Shown piece after piece: positions 49,995 through 58,343 of a DNA stretch of 64,000 nucleotides (position 1 is its first letter; every line of letters starts with the position of its first letter). This DNA comes from Methylobacterium sp. UNC378MF. GTDB taxonomy: Bacteria > Pseudomonadota > Alphaproteobacteria > Rhizobiales > Beijerinckiaceae. The notes beneath the pieces are model-generated. The model was not told the DNA's origin. It ran no database searches and worked only from the letters and a program-made list of their open reading frames with translations. A program made the position numbers and the translations under genes. The stretch spans positions 1 through 64,000 of the forward strand of contig NZ_FMWU01000017.1 in the NCBI RefSeq assembly GCF_900103195.1, read 5' to 3'.

Positions 49995-50380
49995 ACGGCG
50001 CTCTGCCAGACCGCACCGCGCGGCGCCGTGCGGCCTATCGGCGGGGCCACTACGCCGAGTGGCTGGCGCTGGCCGCGCTGATGCTCAAGGGCTACTGGCC
50101 GATCGGCCGACGTGTGAGCATAGCCGGCGGCGAGATCGATCTCGTCGTCCAGCGCTGGAACACCATCGTGTTCGTGGAGGTAAAGGCGCGGGCGAAGCGC
50201 GACGACGCGCGGGACGCCATCAATGCCGCCAAGCGGCGGCGGTTCTCCCGGGCGGTCCGCGCGTGGATCGGGCGCAACGGGTGGTGCTCCGGAGCGACGT
50301 TCCGCGCCGACGCCGTGTTCGTCGGGGCCCGCGAATGGCCGGCCCATGTCGAGCAGATCTTCACGATCGAAGGGCTTTAA
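49991..50380 (+). CDS. yraN: YraN/UPF0102 nuclease-like protein
   Basis: A 129-residue protein with the PD-(D/E)XK-like UPF0102 motifs: GHYAEWLALAALMLKGYWPIGRRV, GGEIDLVVQRWNTIVFVEVKARAKRDDARDAINAAKRRR. It is predicted to act on DNA, but the function is unproven. The start codon overlaps the rsmI stop (ATGA). In other alphaproteobacteria gshB often follows; here a convergent response regulator does. Confidence 0.93.
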   Translation: MNGALPDRTARRRAAYRRGHYAEWLALAALMLKGYWPIGRRVSIAGGEIDLVVQRWNTIVFVEVKARAKRDDARDAINAAKRRRFSRAVRAWIGRNGWCSGATFRADAVFVGAREWPAHVEQIFTIEGL

Positions 50381-50387
50381 CCGGCGG

Positions 50388-50400
50388 CCCCGGCGCGGGG
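50388..50400. terminator. Short hairpin between convergent genes
   Basis: CCCCG (50388-50392) pairs with CGGGG (50396-50400) around GCG. Weak. Confidence 0.3.
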
Positions 50401-50437
50401 ATGCCCGCTTCACCCGTCCCGAACGGCCATGCGCGCC

Positions 50438-50827
50438 TTAGGCGCGGGCTGCCCGGATCGCACCGATCAGCGTGCGCTTGAGATCGGCCTGGCTGAACGG
50501 CTTCTGGACCACGGGTCTGTCCCGGAACGGTTCGCGAATGCCCGCCCCGCCATAGCCGGTCGAGAACACGAGCGGCAGATCGCGCTTGGCGATGGCTTCG
50601 GCTACCGGGTAGATCGGTTCGCCCGCCACGTTCACGTCAAGAATGGCGACCTCGAAGGTCTCCTGCGAGGCCATCTCGAGCGCCGAGGAGAGCCGCGCGG
50701 CCGGCCCGACCACGGCACAGCCGAAATCGAGGAGCATGTCCTCGAGCAGCATCGAGATCGCAGCCTCGTCCTCGACGACGAGAACGCGGACGCCGTTGAG
50801 AACGTCATCGTTGGGATCAGCAATCAC
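50438..50827 (-). CDS. Single-domain response regulator
   Basis: Receiver-only protein of about 129 residues. VRVLVVEDEAAISMLLEDMLLDFG has the acidic pair, VAILDVNVAGEPIYP has the phospho-accepting Asp, and VVQKPFSQADL has the conserved Lys. LPLVFSTGYGG holds the Ser/Thr switch position. There is no output domain, as in CheY- or DivK-like regulators of two-component relays. I used the GTG at 50825-50827, so the start is uncertain. No kinase lies nearby. Confidence 0.8.
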   Translation of the reverse strand: MIADPNDDVLNGVRVLVVEDEAAISMLLEDMLLDFGCAVVGPAARLSSALEMASQETFEVAILDVNVAGEPIYPVAEAIAKRDLPLVFSTGYGGAGIREPFRDRPVVQKPFSQADLKRTLIGAIRAARA

Positions 50828-51095
50828 GCCGGGCCGTCTTCCCTTCGAATGCCCCGTCGCCAGGGCATTTGCCGTGCGGTTGGTCAGGCTTGCGCACCGC
50901 AAGAGCAGCGTCCGGGTGCATGAACGCGGCTCGAAGGTCGGCCCGCGAGACAACCTGAGGCGTCGCCCGTAATGGGCAATGTGTCAAGCGTTCCCGGCTC
51001 GTTCCGACCCTCAGACCGGGCGCTATGTTAACCGATGATACATTTTTGTACGTGTGGCTCTCGCCACAAGGGCTGGAGACCGGCACAGCCGCCGG

Positions 51096-52220
51096 TCAAT
51101 CGTCCTTGAAACTGACCTTTGCGCCCCGCGTCACATGCGCGGCCAGGTCGCGGGCATTCCAGTTGGTCAGGCGGATGCAGCCATGGGACTCGGTCTTCCC
51201 GACCTTCTCGGGTTCCGGCGTTCCGTGGATCCCGTAGCTCGGAATTGCCAGGTCGATCCAGACCAGGCCCACCGGGTTGTTGGGGCCGGATTGGATCGTA
51301 AACTTGTGCTGCGCTTTCACGCCTTTGAACCCGTATTTCGGGTTGTAGGTGTAGTCGGGATTGAAGGCGACGCCCTTCACCTTCGTTTCGCCGCTCGGCG
51401 CAGGCTTCTCGGAACTGCCGATCGAGGCGGGATAGTACGCCACGAGCTTCCCGTCGGCTCCGAACGCACGGACGTCGCGGCTCGTCTTGTCGACTTCGAT
51501 GCGCTCGACCTTCGGTTCCCCGGGCAGGTCCTTGCCCTTCGGCTTGTCGGTGGTCATCGGGTCCACGGCCGCCACGGCGATGGTCGTGCCGGCCTTGTCG
51601 AGCGGCTTGTCCGGATTGAGCGCGCCGACGAGGTCGCGGCTCATGTGGAAGCGCTCCGCCAGCATCTCGCGGGGGTTGGTATATCCCAGCGTCTTGAGTT
51701 CGGCCTGCTCCTCCATCTTGGGCGGGATCCGCTCGACATAGGGACCCGCAGCATCGGCCTCGGTCAGCGTGTACTCCGTGACGGCGGGCTTATCGCTGGT
51801 CGCCTGCAGCTTGTCCCAGAGTTCCGGCGTCAGGTCCTGGGTTGCGGGAAGCCCTTGGGACACCGCGAAGGCCGACAGGGCGCGCCGATAATTGTCGCCC
51901 TTCCGGCCGTCGATTGCGCCGGGATAGAAATGCGCGCGGTCGAGCAGCACCTGTGCCTTGACGATCAAGGGATCAGGTTTTTCGTCGGATGTCTTGGCCT
52001 TCCGCGCCTTCTTGCTCGACTTGGCCCCGTCGGTCGTCCCGCCGTCCTGCGGCGCCAGAGCGGCGGCGTTCACCGCATCGGCGGTCAAAGCCGGCGTCTG
52101 CGCGGTTTCGGTCTTCTGGCGCTTCTCGGACCGCGCCGCCGCGCCTTGCGCGGCGAGGCAGGTCGTAAGGAGAGCCACGCAAGCCGGCCGCCAGGATGTC
52201 GGGATCATCGACGTCGTCAT
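51096..52220 (-). CDS. L,D-transpeptidase with peptidoglycan-binding domain
   Basis: A 374-residue exported YkuD enzyme. The N-terminal signal-like segment is MTTSMIPTSWRPACVALLTTCLAAQGAAA, followed by a basic Ala/Lys-rich linker. A PG_binding_1-like unit covers about 90-150 (VLLDRAHFYPGAIDGRKGDNYRRALSAFAVSQGLP). The C-terminal catalytic domain ends with YGIHGTPEPEKVGKTESHGCIRLTNWNARDLAAHV (HxxxGxxx-SHGC, Cys nucleophile). It makes 3-3 crosslinks or anchors proteins to the wall. It is immediately downstream of an extensin-like gene. Confidence 0.92.
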   Translation of the reverse strand: MTTSMIPTSWRPACVALLTTCLAAQGAAARSEKRQKTETAQTPALTADAVNAAALAPQDGGTTDGAKSSKKARKAKTSDEKPDPLIVKAQVLLDRAHFYPGAIDGRKGDNYRRALSAFAVSQGLPATQDLTPELWDKLQATSDKPAVTEYTLTEADAAGPYVERIPPKMEEQAELKTLGYTNPREMLAERFHMSRDLVGALNPDKPLDKAGTTIAVAAVDPMTTDKPKGKDLPGEPKVERIEVDKTSRDVRAFGADGKLVAYYPASIGSSEKPAPSGETKVKGVAFNPDYTYNPKYGFKGVKAQHKFTIQSGPNNPVGLVWIDLAIPSYGIHGTPEPEKVGKTESHGCIRLTNWNARDLAAHVTRGAKVSFKDD

Positions 52221-52284
52221 TCCCGGGAGCGGACGCGCTCCCGTGCCGAAGAATGCCGAGCCGGCCGGAACGTTCCACGCAACA

Positions 52285-53235
52285 CTATTCGCACAGCCGA
52301 TGGCCACCGCTGCGCTCGCGCTCGTCGAAGTGGAGATGGTTGGCGTGGGCGGCGTTCGAGCCCGGACCCAGCACGGTGCGGAAAAAGCCGCAGGCCTTCA
52401 TGCGTACCGTCCTCAGGAACTGCGCGTCATCGGAGCCTTCCGGCAGCGCCTTGACGGCGATGCTCGCGCGGCCGCCGAAGGTGAAAGCCATGATGTCGGC
52501 CGCATTGGCGAAGGCGTGCTCGCTCAGCTTGGCATCGACATCGTGGTTCTGCCCGCGGCAGACATAGGAGCCGCCGAGTTCCAGACCGGTCAGGGGATGC
52601 TTCAGCGTCCGCTCGGCCTCCACCTGCACCTCGGTGGCCCAGCGGGCCAGGGCCTCGGCGGTCCGGCAGGTCAGCGTCGCACCTTGCGGCAGCGTGACCC
52701 CGTCTGCCAATTTCGTCACCTTGAGCGGCAGCGGCGCTGTGCATTGCCCCTCCGCGATGGGCGGCAAAGGCTCGAAATCGACGCCGAGACGCTTCAGACG
52801 CGTCCGGCAGGCGGTGTCATCCGGCGGCGTGACCTTGAGGGCCAGGGCCGCCGATCCGGACAATTCCGGTGGCCGCTCCGGCGGTGAAGGCGGCGGCGAG
52901 GGGATCTCGGGCTTCGCGGTTTCCTTCGGGGAATCCTTCGCGGGTTCGGACGGCTTGTCCCGGATGACGTCCTTCACCGGCTCCCTGATCGGCTCCGGGA
53001 CCACCGGCTTCAGCTCCGCGGGCCTCGCCGGCGGCGTCGGAGATGCCGGCTCGGCAACGGGCGGCTTCAGCGCCTCAGGGCGCTCGGGCGGCAGGGGCGG
53101 GGGCGTCGGCACCGCGGATGCCGGCGCCTCCACGGCGCGGGCCGGCGTCGCCGGAAGCAGGGCGAGCCCCACGGCGAGGGTTCCGCCCGCGAGCATCATC
53201 GACGGTCGGAGAAGCGACTGGCAGCGTCCCGGCAT
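52285..53235 (-). CDS. Extensin-like family protein
   Basis: A 316-residue exported protein. It has a signal peptide (MPGRCQSLLRPSMMLAGGTLAVGLALLPATPARA), then a Pro/Glu/Lys-rich spacer of about 110 residues with repeats such as PPLPPERPEALKPP and PARPAELKPV. The C-terminal extensin-like domain (DUF/Extensin-like_C) has CRTRLKRLGVDFEPLPPIAEGQCTAPLPLKV, LELGGSYVCRGQNHDVDAKLSEHAFANAADIMAF and NAAHANHLHFD. The His residues in the last motif resemble a metal peptidase-like site. It is likely a wall-associated protein, cotranscribed with the L,D-transpeptidase 64 bases downstream. Confidence 0.88.
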   Translation of the reverse strand: MPGRCQSLLRPSMMLAGGTLAVGLALLPATPARAVEAPASAVPTPPPLPPERPEALKPPVAEPASPTPPARPAELKPVVPEPIREPVKDVIRDKPSEPAKDSPKETAKPEIPSPPPSPPERPPELSGSAALALKVTPPDDTACRTRLKRLGVDFEPLPPIAEGQCTAPLPLKVTKLADGVTLPQGATLTCRTAEALARWATEVQVEAERTLKHPLTGLELGGSYVCRGQNHDVDAKLSEHAFANAADIMAFTFGGRASIAVKALPEGSDDAQFLRTVRMKACGFFRTVLGPGSNAAHANHLHFDERERSGGHRLCE

Positions 53236-53419
53236 GGAGCCTCTAAGCGTGGGCGTTGGCCTCTACAACGAGCGAGATGCCATTCGGATCAGTCCCCGTC
53301 CGGTTGACGCGCGCGCCGATCGAGCCACTGTCTTTCGCAGCGCGCCGGCAGATCCCATGTCGGTGTCCCGGCGGGGCAGCCCAGTCGCCCCGTCGCGTGG
53401 ACGGAGTTTTGAGGACCGC

Positions 53420-55489
53420 ATGTCGGACGCAGCTGATGCCGGGCTCCCGAGCCTGCCGCAGGACAATCCCTTCCGCGAGGCGCAGTGGAGCACCCCGCAC
53501 GGCCTTCCGCCCTTCGAGCGGATCCGACCCGAGCACTACCGGCCGGCCTTCGAGGCGGCGCTCGCCGCCCACGATTCCGAAATCCGGGCCATCGCGAACC
53601 AGACCACGCCGGCCACCTTCGACAACACCGTGGCGGCGATGGAACGCGCCGGCCAGGCCCTCGAGCGCGTCGCCGGCGTGTTCTACAATCTGACCGGCAG
53701 CCACACGAACCCGGAATTGCAGGCCATCGAGCGGGAAATCGGGCCGAAGCTCGCCCGGCATGGCAGCGCCATCTACCTCAACCCCGAACTCTGGGCACGG
53801 ATCTCGGCGATCGAGGCCGACGGACTGGGTCCGGAGGAGCGCCGGGTCCTCGACCGGTACCGGATCCGCTTTCGCCGCTCGGGTGCGGATCTCGGATCCG
53901 ACGACAAGGCCCGCATCGCCGAGATCGCGGCACGCATGTCGGAACTCGGCACCCGCTTCAGCCAGAATCTCCTGGCCGACGAGAGCAGCTTCACGCTGCC
54001 GCTTCAGGGCGAGGAGGATCTGGCCGGCCTGCCTCCGTTCCTGCGGGCCGCCGCGGAGAGCGCCGCGAAGGAGCGCGGCCTCGACGGTCATGTCATCACC
54101 CTGTCGCGCTCTCTGATCGAGCCCTTCCTGGTCTTCTCGACCCGGCGCGACCTGCGCGAGCGCGCCTACGCGGCCTGGACGCGGCGCGGCGAGAACGGCG
54201 GCGAGACCGACAACCGCGCGATCATCGCCGAGATCATCCGTCTGCGCGCCGAGCGGGCGCGGCTGCTCGGATTCGAGAGCTTCGCCCATTTCGCCCTCGA
54301 CGACACGATGGCGGCGAGCCCCGACGCGGCGACCGGGTTGCTGCGCGACGTCTGGACGCCGGCCCATGCGCGGGCGGCCGAGGAGCGGGACCGGCTCCAG
54401 GCGATGGTCCAGGCCGAGGGGCACAACTTCGCCCTCCAGGCGCACGATTGGCGGCACTATGCCGAGAAGGTGCGGCGCGCCGAGCACGACCTCGACGAGA
54501 GTGAGATCAAGGCGTACCTGCCCCTCGAGCGCATGATCCAGGCGGCGTTCGACACGGCCTCCCGGCTGTTCGGTCTGACCTTCACGGAACTGGCCGACGT
54601 CCCGCGCTACCATCCGGACGTCCGGGTCTGGCGGGTCGGCAACCCCGACGGGTCCGAGGTCGGCCTCTTCCTCGGGGATTACTTCGCCCGTGCGTCGAAG
54701 CGCTCCGGCGCCTGGATGAGCGCCTTCCGCTCGCAGGAGCGCCTGAACGGTCCGATCACGCCGATCATCGTCAACGTGATGAACTTCGCTAAGGCACCGG
54801 ACGGCGAGAGCACGCTGCTGTCCTTCGACGATGCCCGCACCCTGTTCCACGAATTCGGCCACGCCCTGCACGGGCTGCTGTCGGACGTGACCTACCCGAT
54901 CCTGTCCGGCACGGCGGTGTCGCGCGACTTCGTCGAACTGCCGTCGCAGCTCTACGAGCATTGGCTCGAGCAGCCGGAGGTCCTGCGCGCCCATGCGCGC
55001 CATCACCGGACCGGCGAGCCCATGCCGGACGCCCTGCTGAAGAAGCTGCTCGCCGCGCGGACCTTCAACCAGGGTTTCGCCACGGTCGAGTACACCGCCT
55101 CCGCGATCGTCGACATGACCCTGCACCTCTCGGCGGAGGGGGAGGGCGGGCTCGACGTCCCGGCCTTCGAGGCCGAGGCCCTGCGGCGCATCAGCATGCC
55201 GGCCGAGATCAGCATGCGGCACCGGACGCCGCATTTCGCCCACATCTTCTCGGGGGACGGTTACGCGGCCGGGTACTACAGCTATCTCTGGTCGGAAGTC
55301 CTCGACGCGGACGCGTTCGATGCGTTCCGTGAGGCGGGCGACATCTTCGATCCGGAGACGGCAAAGCGCCTGCGGACCTTCGTGTACGGCGCCGGCAACC
55401 TGCGCGATCCGCGTGAGGCCTACACGGCCTTCCGCGGGCGCCTGCCCAGCATCGCGCCGCTCCTGAAGAAGCGCGGCCTGGCAGCCTGA
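53420..55489 (+). CDS. M3 family oligopeptidase (Dcp/PrlC type)
   Basis: Zinc metallopeptidase of 689 residues degrading oligopeptides in the cytoplasm. The HEFGHALHG motif is in ARTLFHEFGHALHGLLSDVTYPILSGTAVSRDFVELPSQLYEHW, the third zinc ligand Glu lying in that helix. The N-terminal helical part begins NPFREAQWSTPHGLPPFERIRPEHYRPAFEAALAAHDSEI. The C-terminus HIFSGDGYAAGYYSYLWSEVLDADAFDAF is typical of peptidyl-dipeptidase/oligopeptidase A relatives. The ATG at 53420 has GAGGA upstream; an upstream in-frame extension is not conserved. Confidence 0.94.
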   Translation: MSDAADAGLPSLPQDNPFREAQWSTPHGLPPFERIRPEHYRPAFEAALAAHDSEIRAIANQTTPATFDNTVAAMERAGQALERVAGVFYNLTGSHTNPELQAIEREIGPKLARHGSAIYLNPELWARISAIEADGLGPEERRVLDRYRIRFRRSGADLGSDDKARIAEIAARMSELGTRFSQNLLADESSFTLPLQGEEDLAGLPPFLRAAAESAAKERGLDGHVITLSRSLIEPFLVFSTRRDLRERAYAAWTRRGENGGETDNRAIIAEIIRLRAERARLLGFESFAHFALDDTMAASPDAATGLLRDVWTPAHARAAEERDRLQAMVQAEGHNFALQAHDWRHYAEKVRRAEHDLDESEIKAYLPLERMIQAAFDTASRLFGLTFTELADVPRYHPDVRVWRVGNPDGSEVGLFLGDYFARASKRSGAWMSAFRSQERLNGPITPIIVNVMNFAKAPDGESTLLSFDDARTLFHEFGHALHGLLSDVTYPILSGTAVSRDFVELPSQLYEHWLEQPEVLRAHARHHRTGEPMPDALLKKLLAARTFNQGFATVEYTASAIVDMTLHLSAEGEGGLDVPAFEAEALRRISMPAEISMRHRTPHFAHIFSGDGYAAGYYSYLWSEVLDADAFDAFREAGDIFDPETAKRLRTFVYGAGNLRDPREAYTAFRGRLPSIAPLLKKRGLAA

Positions 55490-55573
55490 GCGGCGATCGT
55501 GCGGTAAGGGTTTCGTAAACAAACGTCCTTAACGAACGCTTGCAGCGTGAGGCCGCATGCGGAGTTCGGGGCG

Positions 55574-56467
55574 ATGACGAAGATCGAGGCGAAGCAGGCC
55601 GTTTCTCAGGGCGTCTCGCCGGCCGAACTGCTCAAGGCGGCGGTCACCGGCAAGGCGGACGCCCTGCCGGCGGCGACCGAGGCCGCTTGGTCCCTCCCTT
55701 TGAAGGGCTTCGCGCGTCCGTTCCTGCCGCGCCTCGATCCGCAGCGGCTCGCGATTCCGGGCGCGGCCCTGGCCATCGGCGCTCTGCTGGGCGGGGGTGT
55801 GATGGCGCTCTCCCGCCCGGGCGCCGTACGGCCTGACGCGATCGCGGCCCTCGAAACGACGCTCGATGCCGGCCGGACCGAGACCGTGCGGCTCGCCACC
55901 GACATCGCGCAGCTCCACACCGTCCTGGCCGACCTGCGCGCCTCGACCGACGCCGCCCGGAAGGAGGCTGCCACCCGCACGAGCGCCCTCGGTGACCGGC
56001 TCGCGCAGGTCGACAAGAACCTCAACGCCAAGACCGGGGCCCTCGGTGAGCGCCTCGAACAGGTCGAGCGCGACCACAACGCCCGGCTTGCCGGCCTCGC
56101 CGCGCAGCTCGAGCGCCGGGCGGCTGCCGTTCCGGTTGCCGCCAAGGTCGAGCCGACCCAGACGGGAAGCATCGGCGAGGCCCCGCGCAGCGTCGAGGCG
56201 AAGCCCGAGGTCAAGGTGGCGGACGCCAAGGTGAGCGAGGCCAAGCCGAAACCGGCCGCCACCGACAAGCCGCCGGTCATCGACGGCTGGGCCCTGCGGG
56301 ACGTCTACGAGGGGACGGCGATCCTCGAGAACCGCCGCCGCCGCCTGGTGGAGGTGGCGCCCGGCGACATCCTGCCGGGGGTCGGACGCGTGGAAGGCGT
56401 CGAGCGGCACGGGCGGGAATGGGTGGTGGTGACGCGCCAGGGGCTGGTCACGCCGCAGCCCTGGTAG
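55574..56467 (+). CDS. Coiled-coil membrane protein, unknown
   Basis: A 297-residue protein. One membrane segment lies at about 60-82 (LAIPGAALAIGALLGGGVMAL). A long coiled coil rich in Ala, Leu, Arg, Thr and Asp (about 95-180) follows, then a low-complexity Lys/Ala/Val/Glu linker (about 195-230). The C-terminal domain of about 60 residues reads VIDGWALRDVYEGTAILENRRRRLVEVAPGDILPGVGRVEGVERHGREWVVVTRQGLV. It is similar in style to alphaproteobacterial single-pass envelope proteins with a terminal domain of unknown role. The start is the ATG at 55574 (GTG 55547 possible). Confidence 0.75.
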   Translation: MTKIEAKQAVSQGVSPAELLKAAVTGKADALPAATEAAWSLPLKGFARPFLPRLDPQRLAIPGAALAIGALLGGGVMALSRPGAVRPDAIAALETTLDAGRTETVRLATDIAQLHTVLADLRASTDAARKEAATRTSALGDRLAQVDKNLNAKTGALGERLEQVERDHNARLAGLAAQLERRAAAVPVAAKVEPTQTGSIGEAPRSVEAKPEVKVADAKVSEAKPKPAATDKPPVIDGWALRDVYEGTAILENRRRRLVEVAPGDILPGVGRVEGVERHGREWVVVTRQGLVTPQPW

Positions 56468-56489
56468 GCGGGCGCGCGACGCGCTCCTC

Positions 56490-56708
56490 TCAGCGGCTCG
56501 TGAAGCCGGTCGGCGCCAGCTCGCCGGGCGCGATCGGGAATCGCGGCTCGATCGTCATCGGGTCAGCCAGCGCGGCGGCGCGCTCGGCACGCCTGCGCCC
56601 GTGCCTCAGCGCGCGGGTCTGCGCTGCGCGGGTCGGATGAAGGATCGCAGCGAGCAGCGCTTGCCCTTCGAACGCGCTGTCCAGGTTCTTGGATTCGAAG
56701 ACGGGCAT
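56490..56708 (-). CDS. Small hypothetical protein
   Basis: A 72-residue protein, MPVFESKNLDSAFEGQALLAAILHPTRAAQTRALRHG..., with a basic central helix and a Pro-rich tail. AGG six bases upstream supports the ATG at 56706-56708. No family was recognised. Confidence 0.5.
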   Translation of the reverse strand: MPVFESKNLDSAFEGQALLAAILHPTRAAQTRALRHGRRRAERAAALADPMTIEPRFPIAPGELAPTGFTSR

Positions 56709-56882
56709 GGCCGGCCTGCTTGAGTGTGGTACCGGACACTGCCAAAGGCGTCGATCCGGACCACATCCCCAATAACGGGGATCGCGTGGACAGGTTCCGT
56801 CAAGCTTTCGCTCCGAAACCTCTTTTTTACCTTCGTCCAGGCGACACCCGAATGCAGTGCGGCCGCGCACACGGATTGCGGG

Positions 56883-57275
56883 TCAGACGAACTGGTTCAG
56901 CCCCGGGATCGAGCCGATGATCGGACCCATCGCGTCCTCGCCGACTTTCTCACGGCCGAAGGCGAACAGCTCCTGGCCGAGGGGCTGCATCTGACCCATC
57001 GGCACGCCGGCCGACATCAGCTTCTGGCCCAGCGCCATCACGCCGCCGCCGCCCATCATGCCGCCGAGCATGCCCATGAGGCCGCCACCGCCGCTCTCGC
57101 CGGCATTCGACTCGGCAATCAGAGCCTCGGAGCCCGGGAGCGCGGCCAGCAGCTGACCGACCTCGGCCTCCGGCCCTTCCTTCTGCAGGAAGGCGAGGAT
57201 GTGCCCGATGGCGGTCTGAGCGGTCGCGGCGTCGAGCCCCGTGCGTGCGGTGACGCGGGCGAGCAGTTCTTCCAT
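56883..57275 (-). CDS. DUF2267/DUF2780-like helical protein
   Basis: A 130-residue protein. The N-terminal half (MEELLARVTARTGLDAATAQTAIGHILAFLQKEGPEAEVGQLLAALPGSEALIAE) is a helical domain resembling DUF2267 or DUF2780. A Gly/Met-rich stretch follows (GGGGLMGMLGGMMGGGGVMALGQKLMSAG), then a helix ending VGEDAMGPIIGSIPGLNQFV. The Gly/Met tract is unusual and may be membrane-active or simply flexible. The ATG at 57273-57275 follows GAAGAG. The function is unknown. Confidence 0.7.
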   Translation of the reverse strand: MEELLARVTARTGLDAATAQTAIGHILAFLQKEGPEAEVGQLLAALPGSEALIAESNAGESGGGGLMGMLGGMMGGGGVMALGQKLMSAGVPMGQMQPLGQELFAFGREKVGEDAMGPIIGSIPGLNQFV

Positions 57276-57599
57276 GGTGATGATCTCTTCGGAACGCTTC
57301 CAGACGTCCTTCGACTCTGGGGCGTCGGAAATCAAGCGTGCGGCTCGGCTTCCCAGGAAAACTCCCCGGCTTCGCGCAGGGGCTGCCGGAGGCCGCGCTG
57401 CGGTGCAGGCGCCGATGAGCCGGATGTGTGCGGATTCAGCACGAAGCGGAGGCGCGAACGGTCTTCGCGCGGTGTCGCGTTACAGCGGGCACGGTGCCGC
57501 AGCGCGCGACCTCGCCAAGGCCTGCCCCATCCGGTAGACCCCGTCAGTCTTGAACCGTTCCAGGCCGCGCGCGCGGGTGATCCAGGGAGTTGTCGAACC
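57276..57599. other. Gap upstream of lutABC
   Basis: A 324-base region that should hold the lut promoter. One strong inverted repeat, GCGCGAA (57452-57458) with TTCGCGC (57464-57470) around a 5-base loop, lies about 130 bases before lutA and may be an operator. No regulator gene (LutR) is present nearby. Confidence 0.4.
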
Positions 57600-58343
57600 A
57601 TGCGGGTCGGCCTGTTCGTGCCGTGCTACGTCGACGCCTTCGAGCCGGAGGTCGGGATCGCCACCCTCGAGCTGCTCGAGCGTCTGGGCTGCACGGTGGA
57701 GTATCCGTTCGATCAGACCTGCTGCGGCCAGCCCATGACCAACACCGGCTGTCACGCCGAGGCGGCCGCGACCGAGGCGCTGTTCGTCAAGAACTTTTCC
57801 GGCTTCGACTACGTCGTGGCGCCGTCAGGCTCCTGCGTTCATCAGGTGCGCGAGCATCTGACCGCGATACCCCAGACCGATGCGGTGCGCCACGTCCGCG
57901 CCAGCACCTACGAGCTGGTCGAGTTCCTGCACGACGTTCTGAAGGTCGAGGCGCTGCCCTGGGCAAATTTCCCCCACAAGGTCGCCTATCACACCAACTG
58001 CAATGCCCTGCGCGGCATCCATCATGCGCGGCCCACGGAGTTGGTGAAGCCCTATTACTCGAAGCCCCTCGACCTGCTGCGCCTCGTGAAAGGGGTTGAG
58101 CTCGTCGATCTCGCGCGGCCGGACGAGTGCTGCGGCTTCGGCGGCACCTTCTCGGTGTTCGAGCCCGCGGTCTCGGCCAAGATGGGCTACGACAAGGTCG
58201 CGGATCAGAACCGGGCGGGGGCCGAATACGTCGTCTCGGCGGATTCCTCCTGCCTGATGCACCAGAAGGGCTGCGCCGAGCGCCTGGGCCTGCCGCTCAA
58301 ATACATCCACATCGCGCAGGTGCTGAACGGAGCCGCCGCATGA
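57600..58343 (+). CDS. lutA: Lactate utilization protein A (Fe-S)
   Basis: Subunit of the LutABC L-lactate oxidase complex, 247 residues. The two CCG domains are seen in CTVEYPFDQTCCGQPMTNTGCHAEA and VELVDLARPDECCGFGGTFSVFEP, both of the heterodisulfide-reductase type binding non-standard clusters. MRVGLFVPCYVDAFEPEVGIATLELLERLG is the family N-terminus. It overlaps lutB by four bases. Confidence 0.95.
   Translation: MRVGLFVPCYVDAFEPEVGIATLELLERLGCTVEYPFDQTCCGQPMTNTGCHAEAAATEALFVKNFSGFDYVVAPSGSCVHQVREHLTAIPQTDAVRHVRASTYELVEFLHDVLKVEALPWANFPHKVAYHTNCNALRGIHHARPTELVKPYYSKPLDLLRLVKGVELVDLARPDECCGFGGTFSVFEPAVSAKMGYDKVADQNRAGAEYVVSADSSCLMHQKGCAERLGLPLKYIHIAQVLNGAAA

Noticed and set aside
53243-55522. 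759-codon open frame opposite the M3 peptidase gene
   Set aside because: Antisense shadow; the sense strand has the zinc motif and full family match.
56724-57599. Long upstream extension of lutA
   Set aside because: No similarity before the MRVGLFVPCY start, which has a good RBS.
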